64,000 nucleotides of DNA, taken from NCBI RefSeq assembly GCF_000184945.1, contig NZ_GL586311.1:2448853-2512852 (forward strand), given 5' to 3'. Under the pieces are notes generated by a model that was not told the origin of the DNA, searched no databases, and saw nothing but the letters and a program-made list of their open reading frames with translations. Each line of letters starts with the position of its first letter. The first letter of the stretch is position 1. Position numbers and translations under genes: made by a program. This stretch comes from Segatella buccae ATCC 33574 (lineage in GTDB: Bacteria; Bacteroidota; Bacteroidia; Bacteroidales; Bacteroidaceae). Shown in pieces: positions 18,234 to 27,572 of the stretch.

Positions 18234-19262
18234 ATGAAGAAGAAAGTGCTTTTCATCATGAACCCTATTTCGGGAACGTCAAGCAAGGCGGGAATCCCGG
18301 AACAGATAGCTTCCACGCTCGACACCGGTCTTTTCGACTACGATTTGGTGATGACCGAAAGGGCCGGACATGCAACCGAGCTAGCTGAAAGGGCCAAAAA
18401 CGACAACACCGACATTGTGGTGGCCATTGGCGGTGACGGAACCGTGAACGAGGTGGCACGAGGCATCGTACACTCACGCACGGCTTTGGGCATCATTCCA
18501 TGCGGATCGGGCAACGGATTGGCACGCCATCTCATTCTGCCGATGAACATCAAGAAGTGCATCAAGGTGCTTAATGCCTGCGAAATCCATGCCCTCGACT
18601 ATGGAGTCATCAACGGCTACCCTTTCTTCTGCACGTGCGGCATGGGATTTGATGCTTTCGTGAGCATGAAGTTTGCCGAGAGCGGCAAGCGCGGCCCCAT
18701 CTCCTACGCCGAGAACATCCTGCGCGAAGGTCTCAAATACCGGCCCGAAACCTACACCATTGAGGACGAAACGGGATCCAGACAATACAAAGCTTTCCTC
18801 ATTTCATGTGCCAACGCCTCGCAGTATGGTAACAATGCCTATATCGCTCCACAAGCCTCGATGAGCGACGGACTGATAGATGTAATCATCATGGAACCGT
18901 TTGACGTGATAGAGGCACCGCAGGTGAGTTTTGACATGTTCAACAAGACACTTGACAAGAACTCCAAAATCAAGACCTTCAAGTGCAAAGAACTGCACAT
19001 ACACCGCAGCAAACCGGGCGTAATACACTACGACGGCGACCCTGTGATGACGGGTGAAGACATCAATGTCCATCTTGAGGAGAAAGGTATCCGCATCGTC
19101 GTAAACCCCTTTGCCGACAAGAGCATGAGACGGCCCAACGCCATCCAGACAGCTTTCGCCAGTTTCTTCAATGACATCAATGCTGTGAGAGATGACCTGC
19201 ATCGGCAAAGCCGCAAAGTGGAAGCCTTGAGCAAGGTGATTCAGCGGAAGTTGAACATATAA
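18234..19262 (+). CDS. Diacylglycerol/sphingosine kinase-family lipid kinase
   Basis: A 342-residue ATP-dependent lipid kinase of the DgkB/YegS/sphingosine kinase family. It begins MKKKVLFIMNPISGTSSKA and carries the nucleotide-binding motif VVAIGGDGTVNEVARG (about residues 60-75) and PCGSGNGLARHL (about 90-101). The C-terminal part is a beta-rich lipid-binding domain. A promoter overlaps the upstream ATG, so the start at 18234 is preferred. Its divergent pairing with serine palmitoyltransferase raises the possibility that the substrate is a sphingoid base or ceramide. That is inference; diacylglycerol or undecaprenol are alternatives. Confidence 0.88.
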   Translation: MKKKVLFIMNPISGTSSKAGIPEQIASTLDTGLFDYDLVMTERAGHATELAERAKNDNTDIVVAIGGDGTVNEVARGIVHSRTALGIIPCGSGNGLARHLILPMNIKKCIKVLNACEIHALDYGVINGYPFFCTCGMGFDAFVSMKFAESGKRGPISYAENILREGLKYRPETYTIEDETGSRQYKAFLISCANASQYGNNAYIAPQASMSDGLIDVIIMEPFDVIEAPQVSFDMFNKTLDKNSKIKTFKCKELHIHRSKPGVIHYDGDPVMTGEDINVHLEEKGIRIVVNPFADKSMRRPNAIQTAFASFFNDINAVRDDLHRQSRKVEALSKVIQRKLNI

Positions 19263-19409
19263 CACCTACCCTACAAGTTCCATCCCCCCACTCTGTTTGC
19301 CGGTGGAAAAATACAGACTTTGCTGTTTTCTTCTGTAGAAAATGGAATGCCGTTTGACTTCCCTCAATGCGCTCATTTAGAAATGTGCGCTGTTTGCCAA
19401 GACAGACAT

Positions 19410-21005
19410 TTAGTTCACACCTGAATCTTTCACCTGCTTTCGGATATTGTAGCGCATCGTACGGATGCTACCATTGGAGACGCCCATAATGTGTGCTATC
19501 TCACTATCAGAATACCCTTTCTTGTTAAGGTAGAAGAAAATAGTGGGCTTGGCAGCAAGTCTCTCATCAAGCTCTGCAAAGTAATCGGAATCTACAAAAC
19601 GAGCGTAGGCGATATACTTATCGAGTTCGGCCTTGCTCCATCCCTTCATCGTGGTGCTACCGGCTGCAATGACTTCAAAAGCAGACTTCCCTTCAACAAC
19701 CTTATCTATCTGATTTTGGGAAATCTCCTTCACCTGTCCTTTGAGCTTGCCTATCTCGTGTGCCTGCCGATAGGTCTTCTGCTGCATCCGCCCCAACCGC
19801 TGGCGCGATGCACGGATATATTTTCTGGCCATAGAAAACACGAAAGTCGCCGTTGCCAAAACGACTACGGCAATAAGTGCCAAAGTAGTACGCGACTGCT
19901 TGCGGTGCTGCAATTCGAGCTGTTGGGCAAGGTATTCGCGCTCCATGACGACTGCTCTGTTGAGTTGCTGTGTATTTTGCCGTCTCACGACCACTTCCAG
20001 CGAATCAGCCCTGCGCCGGGTGGCGAGTTCTTTTTCCCCATCGCCGGAATCGCTATAATAGCGTGCGAGGCTATTAAGATATTGGGGCATGATGGCACGA
20101 TAGCTTTTCCCATCCAGAAACAAAGAATCAGCCAACACCTTCGACCGCTGGAGATACCGCAGCGCGTCCTGCCCCCGAGATTCCATCCGTGCGACACGGG
20201 CAAGTCCGAGCAGAGCTTCCGGCAATCGTCCGTCTGCCAAAGGCGTATTCTCAAAATAGTATTTGGCTCGCTTCAGATCGTGATGTTCAAAATAGTATTT
20301 CCCAACACCCTCATTGAAGAGATCAAACCGATTGTCTTTGAACTTTACACGGTCGCGTATGACCTTTTGCATATAGTAGTCGGCACTATCATTCTGACCA
20401 TCTTGCCGGTAAAGCGTGTAAATATTGTAATTGGAAACAATACATCCCACATCATCTTTTCGTTGGTTCATAAGAGCGACGACACGGTGCATATAGTTGA
20501 TGGCCATGTCAAGGTTGCCCAACAATTCATAAACCGACCCCAACTGCTGATAAAGCCTTGCTTCAAATTCAGAATCGTCATCGGGCAATATCAGCCGAGC
20601 CTTCTCCAGTGCCACCATAGCCTCCACCGGTTTCCCATAACCGAGGTTGAACACCATCCCCTGCCAATAGTAGGCATCAACAAGTTTCTTGCTGTCGTGT
20701 TTTTCCAACAAATTCACGGCTGTGGTGATGGTCGAATCAAGTCCTTTCGGGAAATTCGCATTGGAATAAGCCATAAAGAACTGTGCTTTAGTTTTAGAGA
20801 GTAAGAGCTGTCCTGCCTCTTCTTCCGACGGACTACCGTGGGCAAAAACACTGTCCACCATGCGGTTCACCACCTCTGCCTGTTTCGGGTTAAACGAGTA
20901 TTCATCAATACGCTGCAAGGTTTTATTGTGACGGTTACAAGCAGTCAGACTGAACATTATCAGGATGCCCGGCACAAGAGACAGATAGTTTTTAAAGAAA
21001 CTCAT
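19410..21005 (-). CDS. TPR lipoprotein/transmembrane protein with C-terminal HTH
   Basis: About 531 residues from MSFFKNYLSLVPG. A lipobox-like LTAC lies at about 21-24. TPR-like helical repeats occupy about 70-330. A transmembrane segment follows at about 375-395 (TTLALIAVVVLATATFVFSM), then a coiled-coil stretch, and near the end a LuxR-like helix-turn-helix (YSDSEIAHIMGVSNGSIRTM). This layout is common in Bacteroidetes and is thought to relay a periplasmic signal to DNA, but no ligand or target is known. The TATTTTTG -7 box (plus-strand 21028-21035) excludes the ATG at 21056. The lipobox and membrane segment give two conflicting topologies; the uncleaved signal-anchor form is possible. Confidence 0.75.
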   Translation of the reverse strand: MSFFKNYLSLVPGILIMFSLTACNRHNKTLQRIDEYSFNPKQAEVVNRMVDSVFAHGSPSEEEAGQLLLSKTKAQFFMAYSNANFPKGLDSTITTAVNLLEKHDSKKLVDAYYWQGMVFNLGYGKPVEAMVALEKARLILPDDDSEFEARLYQQLGSVYELLGNLDMAINYMHRVVALMNQRKDDVGCIVSNYNIYTLYRQDGQNDSADYYMQKVIRDRVKFKDNRFDLFNEGVGKYYFEHHDLKRAKYYFENTPLADGRLPEALLGLARVARMESRGQDALRYLQRSKVLADSLFLDGKSYRAIMPQYLNSLARYYSDSGDGEKELATRRRADSLEVVVRRQNTQQLNRAVVMEREYLAQQLELQHRKQSRTTLALIAVVVLATATFVFSMARKYIRASRQRLGRMQQKTYRQAHEIGKLKGQVKEISQNQIDKVVEGKSAFEVIAAGSTTMKGWSKAELDKYIAYARFVDSDYFAELDERLAAKPTIFFYLNKKGYSDSEIAHIMGVSNGSIRTMRYNIRKQVKDSGVN

Positions 21006-21386
21006 CACGTATAAACAAAGTTTTCTGCAAAAATAATAAGAAAGAAGAATAATCAAAAGAAATAATCCAAAAAATTATCTTGCAGATCATGAAAATGATG
21101 CAGACAAATAAAAAAGACCCGTCCCGGCCAGAACGCTTTCCGGCAAGGACGGGAAGAGAGTGTTAAAATATACTCAAAGCAAAGACACACGACACATCGC
21201 GTGCAGCATTGTCTCTCGTAACACTTTGGTATTTCTTTGCAGCCAACTCCTCTCCAAAAGGAGGAGGGCAGAAAACATCATACTATTTCACTTTTCCGGG
21301 GCATGGCACAAAAGATGTCTACCCCTACAGATCGGGGGCTTCAGCAGAGCCCCCTTTCTGCTTTCTACCTATCAGGCGTAGCGACT
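21006..21386. other. Gap with terminator and a GC-rich hairpin, no gene
   Basis: It holds the promoter of the TPR protein (21028-21035), a minus-strand terminator (21108-21155) and a GGGGGCT-7 nt-AGCCCCC hairpin at about 21335-21355. The hairpin resembles the CCCCCT/AGGGGG repeats further right. No coding region was recognised. Confidence 0.5.
21108..21155 (-). terminator. Terminator after the small acidic protein, copy 2
   Basis: On the minus strand CCCGTCC (21147-21153) pairs with GGACGGG (21118-21124), with an inner CCGG pair, and is followed by a run of T (21109-21115). Confidence 0.8.
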
Positions 21387-21581
21387 TTACTCATCCCACA
21401 GATTATAATGTGGCAATTCGTCTGAGCCTTCACTGTCGAAGAAGTCGCCCGCCTTGCTATCTATCGGACGATTGGTGTCGTAGTCCTTGTCACCAACACC
21501 CGGACTGGCACTAATCATCAGGTTTTCACTTTTCGCCGTCACCACTTCGGTAACCGGCTGAATATATAGTTTCTTTTCCAT
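21387..21581 (-). CDS. Small acidic protein, copy 2 of 3 (unknown function)
   Basis: A 64-residue protein with the same layout as copies 1 and 3. It starts MEKKLYIQPVTEVVTAKSEN, has an Asp/Gly-rich middle and ends NLWDE. The ATG at 21581 is preferred to an upstream GTG. It begins 10 nt after the stop of the giant BspA-like gene on the same strand, close enough for translational coupling, and is followed by a terminator. No signal peptide, membrane segment or known domain was recognised. Related small proteins occur in Prevotella and Bacteroides as hypothetical proteins. A function is not assigned. Confidence 0.75.
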   Translation of the reverse strand: MEKKLYIQPVTEVVTAKSENLMISASPGVGDKDYDTNRPIDSKAGDFFDSEGSDELPHYNLWDE

Positions 21582-21591
21582 GGTTTCCACA

Positions 21592-24500
21592 TTATTTGAT
21601 GATTACTTTCTTTCCTCCGTGGATGTACACGCCCTTCTGCGGTCTTTCCACGCGCTGGCCCTGGAGATTGTAGTAGGCATCGCGATCTACAGCCTCATCG
21701 GCGGCAACACCGTCAATAGCCGTGATCGTGCCATCGTCAAAGGTAAACATCACCTTTGCACCGGCAGGCAATGTGCCCAAATTGGCATACGCCTTGTGGA
21801 CGGGGAAATTCGCAATGGTCGTTTTTGCCGGCAGGAACACCCCTCCCTGCATCACATAGACGGGCGAGGTGGGCGATGCGGCAACAGACCGGCTGTTGAT
21901 AGTTACACCGGCCATCTTGTTGTCGGCGATGCTGAAAGTCCGGTCATCCTGTTCACCGATGGTATAGTAGAAGTCGGAAGGCGTAGCGGCCTCTTGACCG
22001 AGCACCTTCAGCAGCACACCCGTGCCGGCCGGTACATAGCCATAGTTGCCGTTCACACCGCCATTCTCGTCGATACTCGTCATGTGTACATGATAGGTGC
22101 TTGTGCCGTAGTCGCCGCCGCCCTTGAGAATGGCCGTCCCTGCCACAAAAGCAGCTATCTTGGTGGCTTGATAGTCGGAGAAGTCTACATCAAACTCACG
22201 GGCAAACGTGCCATATTTCGTGGCCACCTTGAAATCTTTCGCACCGTCGCCGGCAATCTTATAGTCCAAGGCTGAGGCATAGTCAGTCCATACACCCTTA
22301 TAGGTATCGAGCTTTGACTTCTTCACGTAGATATTCTGCTCGCACGCGCCCACACCGGTTGCACCGCGGAAGAATTCGCTGAACGGAGCATCGAGTGAGA
22401 AGTAAGTCTTGGAAAGCTCTGTGGCGGGAGTGTTTCCGGTGAAGACCACTTGCTTGATGGATGTGCTCTCGGGACTGATGGTATTGGTGGCAGCCACGCG
22501 CTTCGTCTTCGTCACAAAAGCCATTGCACCGATATAGTCCACATCAGCTTTCACGACCACTTCCTTCATGTTCGGGTTGGCATTCTCAAAAGCATAGTCA
22601 CCGATGAGTCCCACCTTATAAGTCTGGTTGTTATAGACCACTTCCTTGGGCAAGACAAAAGTCTGAACGTCTGCTGTAGTAGAGAGGAAGTCTACCGTAT
22701 TGCCAGAAGTGGGAATGTATTCGTCAGTAGAGCTTGTTGTGCCCTCGGCATTGACGGTGAACGAGGGTTTCAGGGTGAACTTCTTCCAGAACGGGTCTGC
22801 CTGATACTGTGCCAACAGGCTCTTGCGCACATAGACGGTGATATGCTGTGAAGCCTTGTCGGAAGCCACAGTGCCGTCATCAAACGACATCGTGTTGGTG
22901 CCTTGGTTTATCTTGCTTGACGGTATCATCTTGTCGCAGAGCAGCGTCACTGTCTTCAAGGCCGGATTCAGTCCGAAGGCACGTATGCCAATAGTGTTCA
23001 CCTTGGCCGGAATGACAATGTTGGTGAAGTTCGCACTGCCCTCATAGAAAGCGTAGTCGCCTATCTTGGTGATGGATGGCGGCAGCAGCGTGAAGTCGGT
23101 GCGAGCCTTGCCCGGAGGGAAGATGAGCAACTCATTCTTGCTCTTGTTCAGCAGGATGCCCTGCACACTGGAATATTTCGGGTTGGCAGCATCTACATTG
23201 ATATTTGCCAACTTCGTGTCAAACTTGAAGGCTTCGGGATGAATGCTCGTGCAGCCTGCAGGAACATCCACACGCTCCAACACGTTGCAGTTCTTGAAAG
23301 CGTCTTTATTGATGGATTTCACACTCGCCGGTATCTTGACGCTCTTGATTCCGCTGTTCGAGAATGCTCCCTCACCGAAAGAGATCACCGTGCTGTTATC
23401 GTCGAAAGTCACTTTCTCCATAGAAGGAGTGTTGCCAAAGGCATTGGCACCGATATTGGTTACAGTAGCCGGGAAGTTGAATTCTTTCAGCTTGGGCAAA
23501 TTGGCAAAAGCATCGCCTCCAATGGTCTTCAACTTACTGCTGCCCAGAAAATTAAAGTTCGTCAAGTTGTCGCATCCGACAAAGGCGTTGCTATATATTT
23601 GTTCAAGTTGTGAGCCGTCAGGGGCATTCACAATTTCCAAATTCTTGCATCCATTAAATGTATTACCTAAAATTTTCAGCGACTTCGGTAGCGTTATCGT
23701 TTTTAGTTCATAACACCATAGGAACTGCCTATCATGCATGTCTACAACTTTCGAAGGCTCTTCAAACGTAACCTTATTCAATTTGGTTTCCCTCAAAGCG
23801 TCAGCCCCTATTTCAGAAACACTTGTCGGTATCGTCAACGTAGTAAGCTTTGCACGCATGAAAGCCTGCTTCCCTATTTTGGTCACAGTATTCGGAATAG
23901 TGTATACTCCTTCGCGAGCCGGAGGATAAGCCAATAATGTCGTCTTATTTTTATCAAACAATACCCCATCCGCATCTGTGGAATAATTAGGATTAGCAGG
24001 ATCTACAATATACTTTTTAAGAGAAAGAAAAGAATTGAATGTTCCTTCACCAATTGTAGTAAGTGTCTTGGGAATATAGATTTCCGACAAATTATAACAG
24101 GCTACAATAGAAAAATCTTTCAAAAAATCAACCTGATTAAAGTCTATTGATTTTAGAAAATTGTTACAATAAATGGCATATCCATACGGAATGGATGTGA
24201 CTCCATCAGGAACTTTGAATGTGGCATTCGTTTTACCGGATGGGTAATAAATCAATTTCGTTTTATCCTTATTATATACCACGCCGTCTATACTGCAATA
24301 GGTGGCGTTGTTTGGATCCACCTCAATTTCCTTCAGCTCCAGAGGATGGTATGAAAAAGTCGGCCACTGATTCATATATATGTCATTAACAGATGCTGAA
24401 ATAACCAGTTTTTGTAATGTCGAAGCTGGCCCTATTGCGTGCACATGAACCTTCTCTGTGTTGCTGTTAATCGTATAACTATTGCCTGTTGCTGAAAAAT

Positions 24501-25095
24501 CTTTTCCAGAAGGCAAACATATCAATTCTTTATGCCCTTTAGTATAAAGCACACCATCATCCGAAATGAACGAAGTGTTACCCGAAGCAACAAGAATTTC
24601 CTTTAATTTGTCACAACTACTCATCAAGACATTTGCCCAAGAATCAATAGTCGTTACACTGGCGGGAAGTGTCAAAGAAGTGATACCCGAAAAAGCAAAA
24701 CAATAATTTCCAAGCGTTGTAATGGTATTGGGCAGGTTTACCCCGGTAACAGTGTCATCCCACCTAATAGGATCATTTGAATCAAGTGCTCCTCCTATCT
24801 GCGTTACCGTAAAATAAACATCCTTTCCATCAAAAACCTTGGCGGGAATCGTCACGGTCCCTGATATGCCCTTTACATTGTAAACAGCTAACTTAGGATT
24901 AGATGCGCTGGCATCAATCACACGATAAGTGATGTGATCCTTAATGAAATACTCGCCCACCACGTAAGCACTCGCCGTGGCAGACACCATCAGCAAAGCA
25001 AGCAGGAGGACTACTGCGCGCAAGGAGCGCATAGCACAGCACACCGTCGATAGACGTAAAATAGGCTGTTGGTCGTTTAGTAGTTTTCTTTCCAT
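21592..25095 (-). CDS. Giant BspA-like leucine-rich repeat surface protein
   Basis: About 1167 residues from MERKLLNDQQ (an internal MRSLRAVVLLLALL is a second possible start). A hydrophobic signal segment lies near residues 22-43. BspA-type LRR_5 repeats cover about 85-700 (for example GVNLPNTITTLGNYCFAFSG and IPTSVSEIGADALRETKLNK) and are interrupted by DGVLYTKGHKELI- and DGVLFDKNKTTLL-type spacers. A second repeat block lies near 830-900. The C-terminus YYNLQGQRV, then PQKGVYIHGGKKVIIK, resembles the tail of the other BspA-like protein and the Prevotella sorting-like motif. A full promoter lies at 25212-25243. Surface adhesion or host interaction is inferred from the family. Confidence 0.87.
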   Translation of the reverse strand: MERKLLNDQQPILRLSTVCCAMRSLRAVVLLLALLMVSATASAYVVGEYFIKDHITYRVIDASASNPKLAVYNVKGISGTVTIPAKVFDGKDVYFTVTQIGGALDSNDPIRWDDTVTGVNLPNTITTLGNYCFAFSGITSLTLPASVTTIDSWANVLMSSCDKLKEILVASGNTSFISDDGVLYTKGHKELICLPSGKDFSATGNSYTINSNTEKVHVHAIGPASTLQKLVISASVNDIYMNQWPTFSYHPLELKEIEVDPNNATYCSIDGVVYNKDKTKLIYYPSGKTNATFKVPDGVTSIPYGYAIYCNNFLKSIDFNQVDFLKDFSIVACYNLSEIYIPKTLTTIGEGTFNSFLSLKKYIVDPANPNYSTDADGVLFDKNKTTLLAYPPAREGVYTIPNTVTKIGKQAFMRAKLTTLTIPTSVSEIGADALRETKLNKVTFEEPSKVVDMHDRQFLWCYELKTITLPKSLKILGNTFNGCKNLEIVNAPDGSQLEQIYSNAFVGCDNLTNFNFLGSSKLKTIGGDAFANLPKLKEFNFPATVTNIGANAFGNTPSMEKVTFDDNSTVISFGEGAFSNSGIKSVKIPASVKSINKDAFKNCNVLERVDVPAGCTSIHPEAFKFDTKLANINVDAANPKYSSVQGILLNKSKNELLIFPPGKARTDFTLLPPSITKIGDYAFYEGSANFTNIVIPAKVNTIGIRAFGLNPALKTVTLLCDKMIPSSKINQGTNTMSFDDGTVASDKASQHITVYVRKSLLAQYQADPFWKKFTLKPSFTVNAEGTTSSTDEYIPTSGNTVDFLSTTADVQTFVLPKEVVYNNQTYKVGLIGDYAFENANPNMKEVVVKADVDYIGAMAFVTKTKRVAATNTISPESTSIKQVVFTGNTPATELSKTYFSLDAPFSEFFRGATGVGACEQNIYVKKSKLDTYKGVWTDYASALDYKIAGDGAKDFKVATKYGTFAREFDVDFSDYQATKIAAFVAGTAILKGGGDYGTSTYHVHMTSIDENGGVNGNYGYVPAGTGVLLKVLGQEAATPSDFYYTIGEQDDRTFSIADNKMAGVTINSRSVAASPTSPVYVMQGGVFLPAKTTIANFPVHKAYANLGTLPAGAKVMFTFDDGTITAIDGVAADEAVDRDAYYNLQGQRVERPQKGVYIHGGKKVIIK

Positions 25096-25211
25096 ATTTT
25101 TCAATATTTGGTTAATTAACTGCAGCTTTTCTCTATTTTCGTTATGAATCGTCATTCCTTTGCCGCCTAACTATAAAAACAAGAAGTGCCGTAATCACAG
25201 TGACAACGCTA

Positions 25212-25243
25212 CAAAATTAGGAGAAAACGCTATTCGTATCAAA
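25212..25243 (-). promoter_or_regulatory. Promoter of the giant BspA-like gene
   Basis: On the minus strand a TTTG at 25243-25240 is followed after 20 nt by TAATTTTG at 25219-25212, the ideal Bacteroidetes spacing. Transcription should start near 25205, giving a leader of about 110 nt. Confidence 0.75.
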
Positions 25244-25345
25244 AAATAACGTCAAAAAAACAGTTCGACAACGAAAATGTGTCAAAGAAAAACGGAAGAT
25301 TCTCTTTTTTCATAAACCTTAAACACCTGATAATCAATAACTATA

Positions 25346-25367
25346 TGTCAAAATCGAAATTTTGACA
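25346..25367. promoter_or_regulatory. 22-bp palindrome TGTCAAAAT-4 nt-ATTTTGACA
   Basis: The two 9-nt arms are perfect. It resembles the TGTCA/TGACA half-sites upstream of groS. It lies upstream of both divergent genes, so it could be an operator for either. Confidence 0.5.
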
Positions 25368-25486
25368 CGACAAAACGTTTAAAGATAAAAAATAAGACGG
25401 AGCAGCGTAAAAAGGCAAGACGGAAAATGCGCGGAGGCAGTGCTTCGTGACCGCCCCTTCATGATAAAAAGGTTAAAGATTATTAT

Positions 25487-25533
25487 AATGCAATTATTAT
25501 GATTGCATTATTGTGATATAATAATTATCTTTG
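25487..25533 (+). promoter_or_regulatory. Promoter and inverted repeat upstream of the AAA ATPase
   Basis: TATCTTTG (25526-25533) is the -7 box. The inverted repeat AATGCAAT-7 nt-ATTGCATT (25487-25494 and 25502-25509) overlaps the expected -33 area and is a candidate operator. Confidence 0.55.
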
Positions 25534-25561
25534 CAATGCCACTTAATGACGGCAAACAAAG

Positions 25562-26689
25562 ATGACAAACAATCCATTTATACTGCGCGGCTACGTGGCC
25601 GACGAATTTTTCTGCGACCGTGAACAGGAAACGGTCGACCTTATCGGGGAAGTGAGCAATGGCAACAACGTGACGCTCATCGCCCCACGGCGTGTGGGCA
25701 AAACGGGACTCATACTCCACACCTTCAACCGCCCGGAGGTGAAAGCCCGTTACTACACCTTCCTCATCGACCTCTATGCCACCAAGAACATCGAAGAAAT
25801 GGTGCAGGAACTGGGCAAGAGCATTCTCAATGCCCTCAAGCCTCACGGCACCAAGGTGATACAGGCATTTGTCAACTGTCTGCGGTCGCTGCGCTCATCG
25901 GTCAGTTTCGACAGCAATGGCACCCCCTCTTGGAGCGTGGAGATTGGCGACATACAGACTCCCGATGTCACTCTCGACGAGATATTCCGCTATCTCAATT
26001 CGGCCGACCGCCCTTGCATTGTGGCCATCGACGAATTCCAAACCGTGGCCACCTATCCCGAAGGCAATGTGGAGGCCCTGCTCCGCACCCACGTACAGCA
26101 CTGCCACAATGCCGCCTTCATCTTTGCCGGCTCCAAACGCAACATGATGAGCGAAATGTTTCTGAGCCACTCTCGTCCCTTCTACCAGAGCACGTCCATC
26201 AAGTCGCTTTCTCCCATACCATTGGAGAAATACGCTGCGTTTGCTTGCCGCCTCTTCGGTCGTCGGCAACTGCCCTCGGAAGTGGTGCAGGAGGTGTACG
26301 AACGCTTCGACGGCATCACATGGTATGTGCAACGCATGATGAACAAACTCTACGCCCTGACCGCCGAGGGTGAAACCGTCACTTCCTCGCGCACGGCCGA
26401 TGCCTTGCGTGCCATCCTCGACGAGAGCGGTTTTGCCTACCAGTCACTGCTTTACCAACTGCCTGCCAAACAGAAAAGCCTGCTCATAGCCATCAGCAAG
26501 GCCGGCAAGGCACAATCAGTGCTCTCGTCGGCCTTTATCCGAAAATACCGCCTTTCCTCCACAAGTTCGGTGCAGTCGGCCTTGAAAGGTCTGCTCGAAA
26601 AGGATTTCGTCACTCTGGAAGAAGGGGCCTACGAGGTCTACGACAAGTTTTTCGCCTTATGGCTCAACCGCCGGAACGGCAGCATGTAA
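25562..26689 (+). CDS. AAA-type ATPase with winged-helix C-terminus (archaeal ATPase-like)
   Basis: A 375-residue cytosolic protein. It opens TNNPFILRGYVADEFFCDRE, the usual start of this family. It has Walker A APRRVGKTGL (about residues 40-49), Walker B CIVAIDEFQ (about 151-159) and a sensor-like AFIFAGSKRN (about 180-189). The C-terminal third looks like a winged helix (STSSVQSALKGLLEKDFV). Members of this family occur widely in Bacteroidetes, often in several copies, and their cellular role is not known. Conflict with mobile DNA or a regulatory role is possible but not shown here. The gene ends 7 nt before the convergent DKNYY-like gene. Confidence 0.85.
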   Translation: MTNNPFILRGYVADEFFCDREQETVDLIGEVSNGNNVTLIAPRRVGKTGLILHTFNRPEVKARYYTFLIDLYATKNIEEMVQELGKSILNALKPHGTKVIQAFVNCLRSLRSSVSFDSNGTPSWSVEIGDIQTPDVTLDEIFRYLNSADRPCIVAIDEFQTVATYPEGNVEALLRTHVQHCHNAAFIFAGSKRNMMSEMFLSHSRPFYQSTSIKSLSPIPLEKYAAFACRLFGRRQLPSEVVQEVYERFDGITWYVQRMMNKLYALTAEGETVTSSRTADALRAILDESGFAYQSLLYQLPAKQKSLLIAISKAGKAQSVLSSAFIRKYRLSSTSSVQSALKGLLEKDFVTLEEGAYEVYDKFFALWLNRRNGSM

Positions 26690-26696
26690 CCCTGTG

Positions 26697-27293
26697 CTAC
26701 CGCCCCACGCGCTTGCCTTGATAATAGGTGTCGAAAGCGTCTTCGCCATAGCCGCGGCCCAACACCTTGAAAGAATTGGCCGAAGCACCATCCACACGAC
26801 GACCGCGATAGTAGACATTGAAGGCATCCTTGGCATAACCGCAGCCAAGGTCTTCAAACGATGAGGCGGAAGCTCCGCTCACCACACGGTCGCCATAGAA
26901 CACATCGTGGGACGACTTGAAATAACGATTGTGACGAACAAACCGCCCGTCAAGACTCTCATAGTCTTCACACTCGTCGTCCATCCACCGCGGATAGTCA
27001 CCGGGGCGGCGGGCCGACGGGCCATCGGTCAGCCGGAAAGTAGACGGATCCACAAACTCAAGCACCTCACCATTGAGATACACATGATAGCGGTCGACGG
27101 CATAACCGTGGCCGAGGATGCGAAACGAAGGAATGTCGACCATGGCGACCGGAGTCTGCCGGTAGTAGGCCTTGCCCCTCACCACAGAATAGGAGTCAGA
27201 GGAAGACGGCTGCGCAGCGGCTGTATGTGCCGTGAACAACAGCAAAGCCACCACAATGGAGAGAAAAAACGGATGTCTGTTGGAAGATTTCAT
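26697..27293 (-). CDS. Secreted DKNYY-repeat-like protein
   Basis: About 198 residues from MKSSNRHPFFLSIVVALLLF, a signal peptide ending near AAAQ. The mature part contains short repeats of the DKNYY type, such as GYAVDRYHVYLNGE, GYAKDAFNVYYRGR and GYGEDAFDTYYQGK, each followed by a variant of V-x-G-A-x-x-x-x-F-x-x-L-G. These repeats occur in secreted or periplasmic proteins of unknown function. A TACATTTG -7 box (plus-strand 27377-27384) supports a start at 27293 and a leader of about 75 nt. Confidence 0.75.
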   Translation of the reverse strand: MKSSNRHPFFLSIVVALLLFTAHTAAAQPSSSDSYSVVRGKAYYRQTPVAMVDIPSFRILGHGYAVDRYHVYLNGEVLEFVDPSTFRLTDGPSARRPGDYPRWMDDECEDYESLDGRFVRHNRYFKSSHDVFYGDRVVSGASASSFEDLGCGYAKDAFNVYYRGRRVDGASANSFKVLGRGYGEDAFDTYYQGKRVGR

Positions 27294-27454
27294 AATATGT
27301 CGGTTTTTAAAAGTTGAATATCCATTAAATAAAGTCACCGGCCTGCCGTGGCAGTTGCCGAGAACCAATCACGATGCAAATGTACGCATAATATGCTAAA
27401 GACGGAAAGGAAAAAGCCTATAATAAGTGGGAGAATCCCTATCAAATAGACCTA

Positions 27455-27531
27455 CACCCCCTAAAAGGAACTTTCCCATCCACCTGTTCGCGGGAAGGTA
27501 AGCCCCCCTTAGGGGGTAAGGGACTGTGGAT
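27455..27531. repeat. CCCCTAAA/GGGGG intergenic repeat, copy 1
   Basis: It reads CCCCCTAAAAGGAACTTTCC, then ATCCACCTGTTCGCGGGAAG, then TAAGCCCCCCTTAGGGGG. It aligns along its whole length with 29334-29408 and with the left part of 29044-29092. No coding sequence is visible. Confidence 0.65.
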
Positions 27532-27572
27532 CGGAAGACAAAAGAGATTATCATTCATCAATCAACAAACAC

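Larger units (their letters stand above)
25096..25561. other. Divergent regulatory region between the giant BspA-like gene and the AAA ATPase
   Basis: No gene was recognised. It holds a minus-strand promoter (25212-25243), a 22-bp palindrome (25346-25367), an 8-bp inverted repeat (25487-25509) and a plus-strand -7 box (25526-25533). Confidence 0.55.
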
